From NCBI RefSeq assembly GCF_900095265.1, contig NZ_LT607654.1, forward strand, positions 8,110-72,109: a stretch of DNA of 64,000 nt, read 5' to 3'. This document shows positions 16,980 through 26,145 of this stretch, piece after piece. Numbering within the stretch: position 1 is the first letter of the stretch; every line of letters starts with the position of its first letter. This DNA is from Janthinobacterium sp. UMAB-56. Lineage in GTDB: Bacteria; Pseudomonadota; Gammaproteobacteria; Burkholderiales; Burkholderiaceae_D. The notes beneath the pieces are model-generated. The model searched no databases and was not told the origin of the DNA. It saw only the letters and a program-made list of their open reading frames with translations. Made by a program: the position numbers and the translations under genes.

Positions 16980-17336
16980 TCAAGCGGCGTTGGAAAATTC
17001 GTCGAACGCCGCCAAGGCATTGGCGCAGTACATTGCCGACGGCCCGCCGCCCATATAGATGGCCATGCCCAGGGTTTCCTCGAATTCCGCCCGGCTGGCG
17101 CCCAGTTTCACCAGCGCCTGGACATGAAATCCTATGCAGGCATCGCAATGGGCCGCGATGCCCAGGGCGAGCGCGATGAATTCCTTGGTTTTCCTGTCCA
17201 GCGCCCCATCGCGCGTGGCCGCCCGCGCCAGATCGCCGAAGCCTTTCATCACGTCGGGAATATCCGTGCGCAGGGTCGCCAGTTGTTGTGTTACCGATTG
17301 CGTCAATGCGCGGTAGCCGCTTGCTTGCATCGTCAT
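16980..17336 (-). CDS. Carboxymuconolactone decarboxylase-family (AhpD-like) protein
   Basis: 118 residues with the CxxC active-site motif in AHCDACIGFHV, typical of AhpD-like alkylhydroperoxidases, and the conserved EFEETLGMAIYMGGGPS. The start at 17336 has a GGAGACGG ribosome site. In this operon it probably handles a redox or persulfide reaction through the CxxC pair, though that is inference from the neighbours. Member of the DUF2892-CMD-YeeE-YedE operon. Confidence 0.88.
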   Translation of the reverse strand: MTMQASGYRALTQSVTQQLATLRTDIPDVMKGFGDLARAATRDGALDRKTKEFIALALGIAAHCDACIGFHVQALVKLGASRAEFEETLGMAIYMGGGPSAMYCANALAAFDEFSNAA

Positions 17337-17358
17337 GTTTCCGTCTCCGTTCTCTGCT

Positions 17359-17550
17359 TTATTTTTTCGCCGCACAGGTACGTATGCCAAACGGCAAATA
17401 CGCGGGACAGAAGCGGAAAATGCCTGTCGCCAAGGGGATCACGCCTAGCCAGCCCCATACGCCGATGGCACCAGCCAGTGTGGCGGCGATCAGGCCCAAG
17501 CCCAACAGTATGCGGATGGCCCGATCGGTATTGCCGACATTCGCGTTCAT
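17359..17550 (-). CDS. DUF2892 (YgaP-type) inner-membrane protein
   Basis: 63 residues: N-terminal MNANVGNTDRAIRILLG, two hydrophobic segments, and the conserved CPAYLPFGIRTC near the end with two cysteines. DUF2892 is the membrane part of the rhodanese YgaP in E. coli and is common in sulfur operons. It is the first gene of the minus-strand sulfur operon, preceded by GAGGAG and by a sigma-54-type promoter 83 bases upstream. Confidence 0.9.
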   Translation of the reverse strand: MNANVGNTDRAIRILLGLGLIAATLAGAIGVWGWLGVIPLATGIFRFCPAYLPFGIRTCAAKK

Positions 17551-17632
17551 GGTCTTGCTCCTCTATGGTTAATCGTTGCGATGAAAAAACGCTAAACAGC
17601 CACGTTTGTGGTTCCCGTCATGTTTGATAGAC

Positions 17633-17647
17633 GCATATTTCATGCCA
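17633..17647 (-). promoter_or_regulatory. Sigma-54 (-24/-12) promoter of the DUF2892-YeeE operon
   Basis: On the minus strand TGGCATGAAATATGC has GG and GC separated by exactly 10 bases, as required for -24/-12 elements. It lies 83 bases before the DUF2892 start and downstream of the activator-type repeats at 17710-17766. Confidence 0.65.
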
Positions 17648-17709
17648 GCAAGATGCAAAGTAAATAAAGGCGATAAAACAGGGACTTAGGGCGAGGCGAC
17701 CAGCGGCGA

Positions 17710-17766
17710 TACGCTGCCAGTCGCTTCGCGGCACTGCCACACTGCCACGCTGGCAGCAAGCGTATG
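17710..17766. promoter_or_regulatory. Candidate FisR binding repeats for the minus-strand operon
   Basis: Contains the palindrome CTGCCA-CGC-TGGCAG (17742-17756), two tandem ACTGCCAC copies, and outer arms that read ATACGCTGCCAG and its imperfect complement. The same CACTGCCA/TGGCAGTG words occur before the persulfide dioxygenase promoter, which marks them as a shared activator site. Confidence 0.6.
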
Positions 17767-17797
17767 ACAGTGCGCGCGACCTTGTCTTTTCGTCGTG

Positions 17798-19123
17798 CTA
17801 GGCGATGCCCAGCGCTTTCAGGCGGCGGTACAAGGTGCGTTCGCTGATGCCCAGGTATGCTGCCAGTTCCTTGCGCGTTCCGCCAAAGCTGGCGTGCACC
17901 TCGGCCAACGGCGCGCCAACAGCGCTCGGCGGCATGCCTGGCGCGGCGCCCTGCTCCACCGGTGCCGCCAATAGCTGCTCGACGCGGATCACGCCGTCAT
18001 CGGCATACAGGCTGGCCCTTTCCAGCACGTTGCGCAGCTCGCGGATATTGCCCGGCCATGCGCGCTGCTGCAGCTGCGCCATGGCTTCCGCGTCTATCGT
18101 CAGCGTGCGCTTGCCCCCTGCCGCGCGGCGCAGAAAGGACTGCACCAGCAGCGCAATGTCTTCCGGCCGCTGGCGTAGCGGCGGCAGGGCAATGGGAAAG
18201 GCGCTGATACGGTAATACAGGTCTTGCCGGAATTCACCCCGCGCCATCATGGTTTCCAGCGATTTATGGGTGGCGGCGACCAGGCGGAAATTCGCGTGTT
18301 GGGTCTCGACACTGCCGACGCGCCGGAAAGTGCCCGACTCAATCAGGCGCAGCAGCTTGACTTGCATGGAAAGCGGCACGTCGCCGATTTCATCGAGGAA
18401 CAGGGTGCCGCCCTGCGCCGTGTCGACCAGCCCCGGCTTGCGCGAGGTCGCGCCTGTAAAGGCGCCCTTTTCGTGTCCGAACAATTCACTTTCAAACAGC
18501 GTTTCAGTCAGGCCCGAGCAATCGACGACGACGAATGGCCCTGCAGCCCGGTCGCTGGTTTCATGGACGGCGCGTGCAAACAGTTCCTTGCCAGTTCCTG
18601 ACTCCCCTAGCAGCAGCACCGACAGCATCGAGGGCGCGACCCGCTGCAATGCGGCCAGCACCCGGTTAAACGCGGCAGAGCAGCCAACCAGACCTTCCTC
18701 GCTCGGCTTGGCCGAAGCGCTGCGCACCACTTCCAGCCGCTCGACATAGGCGGTGATGGTGCCGCCGGCATCGAAGATGGGACGCAGTTCGACGGCGACG
18801 TGTTCAGGCCCGCGCGGCGTATGGTGTATGTGCAGCACACGGTCAGGTCCGCGCAGTTCCTGCGCCTTCTTCATGGGGCAATGTTCACCGGCCTGGTCGC
18901 AAGGGGCATCGTAATGATGCGAGATGCGATAGCACTTTTGTCCGATCACCGACTGCTCGATGCTGCCAAATTGTCGCCGGTAAGCCACGTTTGCGGCCAG
19001 GATGTTGTATGCGGGATCGAGCACGATCATCGGTTGCATCTCGTGTTCCAGGAACGAGACCAGGGATTGCATCATAGGCTCGCCGGGGGACGGTTTGATG
19101 TGTATGACAGGTGACGTTGGCAT
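17798..19123 (-). CDS. fisR: Sigma-54-dependent activator, FisR-type sulfane-sulfur sensor
   Basis: 441 residues: an N-terminal PAS-like sensor, an AAA+ domain with Walker A GESGTGKE, the sigma-54 loop GAFTGA and Walker [12 protein letters not shown], then a Fis-type helix-turn-helix at the end ([26 protein letters not shown]). In the sensor, cysteines 64, 75 and 82 have the same 11- and 7-residue spacing as C53, C64 and C71 of Cupriavidus FisR, which react with sulfane sulfur. GAGGAG precedes the start. It lies between two operons with -24/-12 promoters and is the likely activator of both. Confidence 0.9.
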   Translation of the reverse strand: MPTSPVIHIKPSPGEPMMQSLVSFLEHEMQPMIVLDPAYNILAANVAYRRQFGSIEQSVIGQKCYRISHHYDAPCDQAGEHCPMKKAQELRGPDRVLHIHHTPRGPEHVAVELRPIFDAGGTITAYVERLEVVRSASAKPSEEGLVGCSAAFNRVLAALQRVAPSMLSVLLLGESGTGKELFARAVHETSDRAAGPFVVVDCSGLTETLFESELFGHEKGAFTGATSRKPGLVDTAQGGTLFLDEIGDVPLSMQVKLLRLIESGTFRRVGSVETQHANFRLVAATHKSLETMMARGEFRQDLYYRISAFPIALPPLRQRPEDIALLVQSFLRRAAGGKRTLTIDAEAMAQLQQRAWPGNIRELRNVLERASLYADDGVIRVEQLLAAPVEQGAAPGMPPSAVGAPLAEVHASFGGTRKELAAYLGISERTLYRRLKALGIA

Positions 19124-19157
19124 GTTGGCTCCTCATTGTATGACCATACTGTCGCAG

Positions 19158-19197
19158 CACTGCCAATGCGTCAAGTGGCAGTGCCAGCGGCAGTGCC
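19158..19197. promoter_or_regulatory. Candidate FisR binding repeats upstream of the persulfide dioxygenase
   Basis: CACTGCCA (19158-19165) and TGGCAGTG (19176-19183) are perfect complements 10 bases apart. A further GGCAGTGCC follows at 19189-19197. They are about 100 bases upstream of the -24 element, a normal distance for an enhancer-binding protein. Confidence 0.65.
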
Positions 19198-19292
19198 AAA
19201 CAGGGACAGCGCATGTCTGCGATACGGCGCCACTGGCGGTAAAAATGAATGAAATCAGGCATTTGCGAAACATGGCTAGCCTCCTTGCGTAC

Positions 19293-19307
19293 TGGCACAG
19301 GTCTTGC
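19293..19307 (+). promoter_or_regulatory. Sigma-54 (-24/-12) promoter of the pdo-sqr operon
   Basis: TGGCACAGGTCTTGC is an essentially perfect -24/-12 promoter (TGGCAC-N5-TTGC). It lies 57 bases before the dioxygenase ATG. Confidence 0.9.
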
Positions 19308-19363
19308 GTTACCTGCTGAACCGCAGGCACGCCAGGTTTGCATATTCAGGAGAGAGTCGCATC

Positions 19364-20245
19364 ATGAGCAACACGCTACCGCAGATAGAGGGTTTCTTCG
19401 ACCCGGCCACCAGCACCGTCAGCTATCTGGTGCTCGATCCGGCGACGCGCCGTTGCGCATTGATCGATAGCGTGCTGGACTATGACCCGAAGTCGGGCCG
19501 CACCAGCACTGCCTCGGCCGACCGCCTGCTTGCCCGCGTTGCGGCCTTGGATGCCGAGGTCGAATGGATACTGGAAACCCATGTGCACGCGGATCATTTG
19601 ACGGCCGCGCCCTACCTGAAGGATAAAGTGGGCGGCAAGATCGGCATCGGACAGCATATCGCCACGGTGCAGCAGGTTTTCGGCACGCTGTTTCACGCCG
19701 GCGACGACATGGCGCGCGACGGCAGCCAGTTCGATCATCTGTTTGCCGATGACGAGATGTTTGCCGTCGGCGCGCTGCACTGCCGCGCCCTGCACACGCC
19801 GGGCCATACACCGGCCTGCATGACTTATGTCGTCAGCGGCGCTGGGCACAGCGCCGCCTTTGTCGGCGATACGCTGTTCATGCCTGACTATGGCACGGCA
19901 CGCTGCGATTTTCCCGGTGGCGATGCGCGCACCCTCTTCCACTCCATCAACAAAGTACTGAGCTTGCCGGAAAACACCCTGCTCTATATGTGTCACGACT
20001 ACCAGCCGGGCGGCCGCGACGTACGCTATGTCTGTACTGTCGGCGAGGAGCGCACCGGCAATATCCATGTCCGCAACGGTATCAGCGAAGAAGAGTTTGT
20101 TGCCATGCGTACCAGGCGCGATGCCTCACTGGACATGCCGACCCTGATACTGCCATCGGTGCAAGTCAATATGCGCGCCGGGCATTTGCCTGAGCCTGAG
20201 GCGAACGGCATACGCTATCTGAAAATACCGCTCAACGCCGTCTGA
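19364..20245 (+). CDS. pdo: Persulfide dioxygenase (ETHE1/Blh metallo-beta-lactamase fold)
   Basis: 293 residues. The metal site begins HVHADHLTA (H73, H75, D77, H78) and continues with HTPGHTPAC and FVGDTLF; the two aspartate/histidine sets that bind mononuclear iron in ETHE1-type enzymes are present. It oxidises glutathione persulfide to sulfite and glutathione with oxygen. ATG 19364 was chosen with AGGAGA upstream; the frame opens at 19304 but that part overlaps the promoter. First gene of the FisR-controlled operon, followed by SQR and a sulfite exporter, giving sulfide to persulfide to sulfite to export. Confidence 0.93.
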   Translation: MSNTLPQIEGFFDPATSTVSYLVLDPATRRCALIDSVLDYDPKSGRTSTASADRLLARVAALDAEVEWILETHVHADHLTAAPYLKDKVGGKIGIGQHIATVQQVFGTLFHAGDDMARDGSQFDHLFADDEMFAVGALHCRALHTPGHTPACMTYVVSGAGHSAAFVGDTLFMPDYGTARCDFPGGDARTLFHSINKVLSLPENTLLYMCHDYQPGGRDVRYVCTVGEERTGNIHVRNGISEEEFVAMRTRRDASLDMPTLILPSVQVNMRAGHLPEPEANGIRYLKIPLNAV

Positions 20246-20276
20246 AACAGACAGCACAGACTGAAGCGAAAACAAT

Positions 20277-21947
20277 ATGCACATTCATCCACTGGCGCCG
20301 GGGCTGTCCGTATCGGCGCAAATCCTGCCGCACGAGCTTGCCGCGCTCAAGGAGGCGGGCTATCAAACGATCATCTGCAATCGTCCCGATGGCGAGGGCG
20401 GCGACCAGCCATTGTTTGCCGAGATCGAGCGGGCGGCCGTGGCATTGGGCATGCGCGCCCATTACCTGCCGGCCGAGCCGGGCAAGGTTAGCGATGAACA
20501 GGGCATCGCCTTTGGCGAACTGATGGCTCAGCTACCGAAGCCGGTACTCGCGTATTGCCGGACGGGCATGCGCTCGACCACGATGTGGGCACTGTCGCAG
20601 GCGAATCAACAGACGCTTCCACACATCATCGAGGCGGCGAAAAAGGCAGGCTTCGATATGCAAGGCGTAGTGCGGCGCATCCTCAATCATGGCCGCACGC
20701 CGCTGGATGTCGCCGAAGTGGCGCACGCCGTGGTCATCATCGGCGGCGGCGCCGCCGGCATCGCCACCGCATCGAGCCTGTTGGCGCGCTGCCCCGATCT
20801 CGACGTCGCCATCATCGACCCTGCCGACGTGCATTACTACCAGCCCGGCTGGACCCTGGTTGGGGCCGGTGTCTTCGATGCCCCGCAAACTGCGCATACC
20901 ATGGCATCGACCATTCCCCGTGGCGCACACTGGATCAAGTCCGCCGTGGCGGCATTTGAACCCGAGCGCAACGCCGTCATTCTCGATGGCTGCAGAATCG
21001 TGCGGTATGAACAACTGGTCATTTGTCCCGGCCTGAAGCTAGACTGGCATGCGATCGACGGCTTGCACGAGACCTTGGGGCGCAATGGCGTCACCTCCAA
21101 CTATCTGTACCATCTTGCGCCGTACACCTGGCAACTGGTACAGGAACTGCGCGCCGGCCGGGCAATTTTCACCCAGCCGCCGATGCCGATCAAATGCGCC
21201 GGTGCGCCACAAAAAGCGATGTACCTGTCTGCCGATCACTGGAAGCGCCATGGCGTGCTGGAGCAGATAAAGGTCGAATTCTGCAGTGCTGGCGCCGTGC
21301 TGTTCGGCGTGGCCGATTACGTGCCGGCGCTGATGGAATACATAGATGCTTACGCCGTTGATCTCAATTTCGGCCAGACGCTGGTCAGCGTGAACGGGCC
21401 CGCCAGGATGGCCACCTTCAGTGGCACAGGCACCGACGGCAAGCAGCAACTGCTTGAACGCCCGTTCGATCTGCTGCACGTCGTGCCACCCCAGGTGGCG
21501 CCGGACTTCATTCGTGTCAGCGCCCTGGCCGACGCCGCAGGGTGGCTGGACGTCGATCCCGCGACGTTGCAGCATAAGGTGTGGGGCAATATTCATGCGC
21601 TGGGCGATGTCGCCAACACGAGCAACGCCAAAACGGCAGCGGCGGCGCGCAAACAGGGGCCCGTCGTGGCCCACAATGTGCTGGCCGCAATGGGCAAGGC
21701 GGCGGGCAGCGCCCATTACGACGGTTACGGCTCCTGCCCGCTGACTGTCGAGCGCGGCAAGATCGTGCTGGCGGAATTTACCTATGGCGGCAAGCTTGCG
21801 CCCAGCTTTCCGGCCTGGCTCATCGACGGCACGCGGCCCTCGCGTCTGGCCTGGCTGCTCAAGGAGCGCATCCTGCCGCCGCTGTATTGGCGGGGCATGC
21901 TGAAGGGGCGCGAATGGCTGGCGCAACCTGAAGTGGCCGATCGATGA
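20277..21947 (+). CDS. sqr: DUF442 phosphatase-like domain fused to sulfide:quinone oxidoreductase
   Basis: 556 residues. Residues 1-110 are the DUF442/TIGR01244 protein-tyrosine-phosphatase-like domain with the signature CRTGMR (C94, R99). From 150 onward is a flavoprotein with GGGAAG (156-161), SQR motif PIKCAGAPQKAMY (C307) and a second conserved-looking cysteine C250 in VICPGL. It should oxidise sulfide to persulfide and pass electrons to quinone. The cysteine that follows GD in human SQOR is V445 here (GDVANTSNAKT), so the reaction cysteines may differ. Same operon as pdo. Confidence 0.9.
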   Translation: MHIHPLAPGLSVSAQILPHELAALKEAGYQTIICNRPDGEGGDQPLFAEIERAAVALGMRAHYLPAEPGKVSDEQGIAFGELMAQLPKPVLAYCRTGMRSTTMWALSQANQQTLPHIIEAAKKAGFDMQGVVRRILNHGRTPLDVAEVAHAVVIIGGGAAGIATASSLLARCPDLDVAIIDPADVHYYQPGWTLVGAGVFDAPQTAHTMASTIPRGAHWIKSAVAAFEPERNAVILDGCRIVRYEQLVICPGLKLDWHAIDGLHETLGRNGVTSNYLYHLAPYTWQLVQELRAGRAIFTQPPMPIKCAGAPQKAMYLSADHWKRHGVLEQIKVEFCSAGAVLFGVADYVPALMEYIDAYAVDLNFGQTLVSVNGPARMATFSGTGTDGKQQLLERPFDLLHVVPPQVAPDFIRVSALADAAGWLDVDPATLQHKVWGNIHALGDVANTSNAKTAAAARKQGPVVAHNVLAAMGKAAGSAHYDGYGSCPLTVERGKIVLAEFTYGGKLAPSFPAWLIDGTRPSRLAWLLKERILPPLYWRGMLKGREWLAQPEVADR

Positions 21948-21975
21948 CTGCGATTGTCTACATCAAGGACCGAGC

Positions 21976-22782
21976 ATGACCGTCATCGTGCTGCTCGGCT
22001 TTACAGTCGGCATTATCCTCGCGCTGACCGGTGCCGGTGGCGGCATCCTTGCCGTACCCTTGCTGGTGTTTGGCGCCGGCTTGAGCATGGCGCAGGCTGG
22101 CCCGATCGGCTTGCTGGCGGTCGGCCTGGCGGCGGCCCTGGGCGCGGTGATGGGCCTGAAGAACGGGACGGTACGCTACAAGGCGGCCATGCTCATCGCT
22201 GGCGCGGGCATCATCTGCTCCCCTTTCGGCTTGTGGCTGGCACAGCGCAGTCCGAACCGGCCCCTGGCGATCCTGTTTTCCCTCGTGCTGCTTTACGTTT
22301 CCCTGCGCGTCTACCTGCGCGCCACCGCCGGCCCCGCCGACACTGCCGACACTGCAGGGAAAGCGCAACGCATGCCGCCCTGCCAACTCGACGCCAGGCG
22401 CGGAAAATTACATTGGACGGCCCCTTGCGCCAGGGCGCTGGCCCTGGCGGGAGTGCTTGCGGGCGTCTTGTCCGGCTTGCTGGGTGTGGGCGGAGGCTTC
22501 GTGATGGTACCGGCATTGCAACGCTACACGGATTTGACGATGCAATCCATCGTCGCCACCTCGCTGGCGGTCATTGCGCTGGTATCGCTTGCAGGCGTCG
22601 TCGCCAGTACAGCGTCCGGTCATTTGCAATGGGCCATTGCCCTGCCTTTCGCCCTTGGTTCCCTGGCGGGCATGACGGGTGGCCGGATGCTCGCCTCCAG
22701 GTTGCCGGCGCAGCAACTGCAAAAAACGTTTGCGATTGTTTCCACAGTGGCCGCGCTGGCACTGTTTATCAAGGCCATCTGA
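21976..22782 (+). CDS. TauE/SafE-family sulfite/sulfonate exporter
   Basis: 268 residues, eight predicted membrane helices, with the paired family motifs LTGAGGGILAVPLLVFG near the start and GLLGVGGGFVMVPAL in the second half. This family exports sulfite, sulfoacetate or related anions. Placed last in the pdo-sqr operon, it fits removal of sulfite made by the persulfide dioxygenase. ATG 21976 is 28 bases after the SQR stop. Confidence 0.9.
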   Translation: MTVIVLLGFTVGIILALTGAGGGILAVPLLVFGAGLSMAQAGPIGLLAVGLAAALGAVMGLKNGTVRYKAAMLIAGAGIICSPFGLWLAQRSPNRPLAILFSLVLLYVSLRVYLRATAGPADTADTAGKAQRMPPCQLDARRGKLHWTAPCARALALAGVLAGVLSGLLGVGGGFVMVPALQRYTDLTMQSIVATSLAVIALVSLAGVVASTASGHLQWAIALPFALGSLAGMTGGRMLASRLPAQQLQKTFAIVSTVAALALFIKAI

Positions 22783-23084
22783 TGATATGCAAGTGTACGC
22801 TCAGAGTGCGCAGGATCGGCCAGTATTTGCGTCAGCACATTGCCGCTTCAGCTACTTAATGATTGTCATTTGATGACTCTTCCGTCGCTCTTGCCGCCAG
22901 ACAATAGGTCTTATATGGCCAGGAAACAAGCGCGGCGGCACATTGTGTGCATGTTTTTGCAAAAAAATTGATCTCACGATGGTAGACCCGCGAATAGCCG
23001 GATTTTTCATCGTGCGAGGCCGGGCAGCTAAGTATGATGTCAGCATGAACTGCCATGCTCAGGTGGTTACAAGGAGAGCAAGCG
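22783..23084. other. Intergenic region with a Fur-like site
   Basis: No gene. Holds a candidate Fur box and the promoter of the flavin electron-transfer operon. AAGGAGAG at 23071 is the ribosome site of the first gene. Confidence 0.55.
22855..22873 (+). promoter_or_regulatory. Possible Fur box before the PepSY/DUF2271/ApbE operon
   Basis: The core AATGATTGTCATT matches 11 of 13 central positions of the Fur consensus; 12 of 19 overall. Overlapping dyads TGA-ttg-TCA and GTCAT-ttg-ATGAC strengthen it. It lies 212 bases upstream of the first gene, so it may not be the operator itself. Confidence 0.4.
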
Positions 23085-23447
23085 ATGTTCCTAGCACGCA
23101 CATGCATGGTGCTGTCTGCCCTGGTTTTCAGCGGCGTGGCCAGTGCAGAGGTCAATTGCACGGATCCCATCGGTGACTGGAAACCTCGCGAGCAATTGCA
23201 ACGGGAAGCCGAACAGCGCGGCTGGATAGTCCAGCGCATCAAGATCGATGATGGCTGCTACGAACTCAGGGCCATTGATCGCAACGGCAATAAAATCAAG
23301 GCCAAGTACTCGCCGGCGTCGCTGCGCATGCGCAGCCTGGCGGTGAACTTCGGCAATGACGGCGATACCTCCGACTACCTCGGCCCTGTACCGCTGGCTC
23401 CCGTCAGCCGGCCCGCAAGTCCTACATCCCAAGGGGAAAAAAAATGA
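23085..23447 (+). CDS. Periplasmic PepSY-domain protein
   Basis: 120 residues: a signal peptide (MFLARTCMVLSALVFSGVASA), then a PepSY-like unit (GDWKPREQLQREAEQRGWIVQRIKIDDGCYELRAIDR) and a Pro-rich tail. The start at 23085 has AAGGAGAG; an upstream in-frame ATG at 23055 lacks one. PepSY units here often partner with extracytoplasmic redox proteins. It overlaps the next start by 4 bases (ATGA), so it is coupled to the DUF2271 gene. Confidence 0.85.
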   Translation: MFLARTCMVLSALVFSGVASAEVNCTDPIGDWKPREQLQREAEQRGWIVQRIKIDDGCYELRAIDRNGNKIKAKYSPASLRMRSLAVNFGNDGDTSDYLGPVPLAPVSRPASPTSQGEKK

Positions 23448-23914
23448 AAAACATGACCGTCTACGCCTGCCTTGCAGGTGCATTGGCGTTGCCAAGTTTC
23501 GTCCAAGCGCGTCCCGTCGTACTCACTGCGCAACTGAAGAACTACGCCGGCAACGGCGCGTACCTGGCGGTGTATGTCACGGATGGCGCCGGCAAATACA
23601 AGAAAACGCTTTGGATAGCTGGAAAGAAAACGAAGTATTACAAGCACCTGAGTGACTGGGCACGCGGTAGCGGCTTGAATGCGCGCGAATTTGACGGGGT
23701 CAGCGGAGCGAGCGTCGGCAGCGGCAAAACCCTCAAGGTGACGGTCGAACTGGCAGACAGCCTGATTGATGCCGGCTACGAGATCCGGGTTGACAGCGCG
23801 GCTGAGGATGGACGCGATAACCCGGCCGACGTGCGGGTGCCTTTGAGCAAAACGGGAGCAGGCAAACCCGTCGGTGGACGCGGCTACGTCAAGTCCTTCA
23901 CTTACGACATGTAG
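23444..23914 (+). CDS. DUF2271 periplasmic protein, candidate flavinylated electron carrier
   Basis: 156 residues with a signal peptide (MKNMTVYACLAGALALPSFVQA) and a DUF2271 domain. Residues 84-90 read DGVSGAS, fitting the ApbE target pattern D-x-x-S/T-G-A-S/T, so S87 is the expected FMN attachment site. Extracytoplasmic flavinyl transfer systems with DUF2271, PepSY and ApbE are a described theme. It lies between the PepSY protein and a PepSY-flavodoxin reductase, with ApbE as the last gene of the same operon. Confidence 0.85.
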   Translation: MKNMTVYACLAGALALPSFVQARPVVLTAQLKNYAGNGAYLAVYVTDGAGKYKKTLWIAGKKTKYYKHLSDWARGSGLNAREFDGVSGASVGSGKTLKVTVELADSLIDAGYEIRVDSAAEDGRDNPADVRVPLSKTGAGKPVGGRGYVKSFTYDM

Positions 23915-23925
23915 CCACCGCCCGC

Positions 23926-26145
23926 ATGTTGCGACAGATACATTCGTTCGCTGGCCTGATCAGCGCCCTGCTGCTGATCGTCATCGGCTTGACGGGCGCG
24001 GTGCTGTCGACCACTCCCGTGCTCGACCGGCTGGCGACCAGCATGCCGGCCGGCGTCAGCGTTGCCGAACTTGCTGGCCGGGTGGCGCGCCACTATCCGG
24101 GAGCCGAGCAGATCCAGCGCACGGCCTCCGGAACCATCATCGTCTATTACAGCACCGGCGACATCTCGGGCGTGGACCGCGTCGATCCGTCCAGCGGCAA
24201 GGCGATCGCGCCCTATGCGCCGCCGGCATACGCGCGCTGGTTCAAGGAATTGCACAGGTCACTATTGCTCGACACGCCAGGTAGCGCCGCTGTCGGCATC
24301 ACCGCCCTGCTGATGCTGCTGGTCTCAAGCTCAGGCCTATTCCTGCTGGTCAAGCGGGTGGGCGGTTGGCGCCAGCTGGCACGTCCATTGCATGGCAACC
24401 GCAGCCAGCGCTGGCACGCTGCGGTGGCCCGTCTCGCGCTCGCCGGTCTGCTGCTGTCTGCCTTGACCGGCAGCTATATGTCGGCGGCGACCTTCGCCCT
24501 CATTTCCGATGGCAGCCAGGATGAACCCGATATACCCGCCGCCACGTCCGGCGGAGCGCCGCTGCCCGCTGCCCGCTTGCCAGCCTTGCTGGCCACGCGA
24601 CTGGAAGACCTGCGCGAGCTTTCCTTTCCACTTGCCGGGGATCGCAGCGCCGTCTATACCTTGCGCACCCGGCAAGGCGACGCCTATGTCGACCAGTCCA
24701 GCGGCGCGCTGCTGGCCTTCCGCGCGCACAGCAATGTCCGGGAAGCCTTTGAACTGATCTACCAGTTGCATACGGGCGAAGGCCTGTGGTGGCTGGGGCT
24801 GGCGCTCGGCCTGAGTGCGCTCGGCGCGCCATGGCTGGCGCTGACCGGCATTGTCGTATGGTGGCAGCGGCTGCGGGCCAAACCGCGCATCGCCAATAAC
24901 TGCGCCCCGGCTTCGGCCGACACCGTGATACTGGTGGGTAGCGAAAACAACAGTAGCTGGGGCTTTGCTCGCGTGCTGCACGAAGCATTGCGTCAGGCCG
25001 GCCAACGCGTCCACACGGCGCCGATGAACCAGTTCTCGTCGCGCTACGCTAGCGCGCGCCAGTTGTTCATCCTGACGGCGACCTATGGCGATGGCGATGC
25101 CCCCGCCTCCGCCACGCACTTCCTGGCCAATTTGGCCGGCATGGCCCCCAAGCACGCGGCAAGTTATGCTGTGCTCGGTTTCGGCGACCGCCAGTTTCCC
25201 ACCTTCTGCCAGTTCGCACAGGAGGTCGACGCGGCGATGGCGGCGCGCGGATGGCGGCGCTTGATTGAGCTGGCCATGATCGATCGCCAGTCACCCCAGG
25301 AATTCGCGCGCTGGGGAAGCAAGCTTGGCACGCTGCTCGGCCACGAGCTCGTGCTTGAATATGCCCCGGAACATCCGCACACGCATACATTGCAGCTGCG
25401 CGAGCGTATCGCCTACGGCGAGGAGGAGCACGACCCCACTGTCGTGCTGCGCTTTATTGCGGCCCCGTTGCCGGCCACTGCCGGATGGCTGGCAAGCCGG
25501 CTTGTCCCCCATCGACTGCCGCGCTTCGAGGCCGGCGACCTGGCTGGCATCATGGCGCCCGGCAGTTCCATGCCGCGCTTCTATTCGCTGGCGAGCGGAT
25601 CGAGTGACGGCGTGCTGGAAATCTGCGTGCGCAAGCAGCCTGGGGGCCTGTGTTCTAGCTACCTGTACGACTTGCTGCCGGGTGCCAGCATCGAGGCCTT
25701 TGTCCAGCCCAATCCGCAATTTCGTCCGGCCCTGGGCAAGGCGCCCGTCATCCTGATCGGAGCCGGTACCGGGATCGGGCCGCTTGCCGGATTCATACGC
25801 AACAATACGGGCAAACATCCGATGTACTTGTATTGGGGCGGGCGCCCCCCCGCCTCCGATTTTCTGTATGAACCCGAACTGCGCAACTATCTGGCCGACC
25901 GCAGGCTGACACAGCTGCATACGGCCTTCTCCAGAGTCGAGAATGGCGTCCGCGTGCAAACCCGGCTGATGGAGGACGCTGACCATATGCGTCGCCTGAT
26001 TGCGGACGATGGCCAGGTGCTCGTCTGCGGCAGCCGCGCCATGGCAGCCAGCGTCAGGCAGGCGCTGGACCAGATACTCGCACCACTCAAGCTCGACGTG
26101 GCGGCGCTGCGGGACAAGGGAAGGTATCGTGAAGACGTCTTTTGA
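23926..26145 (+). CDS. PepSY-membrane/flavodoxin/FNR fusion reductase
   Basis: 739 residues. An N-terminal membrane part with PepSY-associated helices (about 1-330: helix LLLIVIGLTGAVLST; others near 125-145, 165-185 and 290-310); then a flavodoxin domain from about 335 (VILVGSENNSSWGFARVL, ILTATYGDGDAP); then a ferredoxin-NADP reductase/sulfite-reductase-alpha-like module (FYSLASGSSDGVLEICVRKQPGG, VILIGAGTGIGPLAGFIR, VLVCGSRAMAASVRQAL). It should take electrons from NAD(P)H in the cytoplasm across the membrane. Its likely acceptor is the flavinylated DUF2271 protein. Confidence 0.9.
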   Translation: MLRQIHSFAGLISALLLIVIGLTGAVLSTTPVLDRLATSMPAGVSVAELAGRVARHYPGAEQIQRTASGTIIVYYSTGDISGVDRVDPSSGKAIAPYAPPAYARWFKELHRSLLLDTPGSAAVGITALLMLLVSSSGLFLLVKRVGGWRQLARPLHGNRSQRWHAAVARLALAGLLLSALTGSYMSAATFALISDGSQDEPDIPAATSGGAPLPAARLPALLATRLEDLRELSFPLAGDRSAVYTLRTRQGDAYVDQSSGALLAFRAHSNVREAFELIYQLHTGEGLWWLGLALGLSALGAPWLALTGIVVWWQRLRAKPRIANNCAPASADTVILVGSENNSSWGFARVLHEALRQAGQRVHTAPMNQFSSRYASARQLFILTATYGDGDAPASATHFLANLAGMAPKHAASYAVLGFGDRQFPTFCQFAQEVDAAMAARGWRRLIELAMIDRQSPQEFARWGSKLGTLLGHELVLEYAPEHPHTHTLQLRERIAYGEEEHDPTVVLRFIAAPLPATAGWLASRLVPHRLPRFEAGDLAGIMAPGSSMPRFYSLASGSSDGVLEICVRKQPGGLCSSYLYDLLPGASIEAFVQPNPQFRPALGKAPVILIGAGTGIGPLAGFIRNNTGKHPMYLYWGGRPPASDFLYEPELRNYLADRRLTQLHTAFSRVENGVRVQTRLMEDADHMRRLIADDGQVLVCGSRAMAASVRQALDQILAPLKLDVAALRDKGRYREDVF

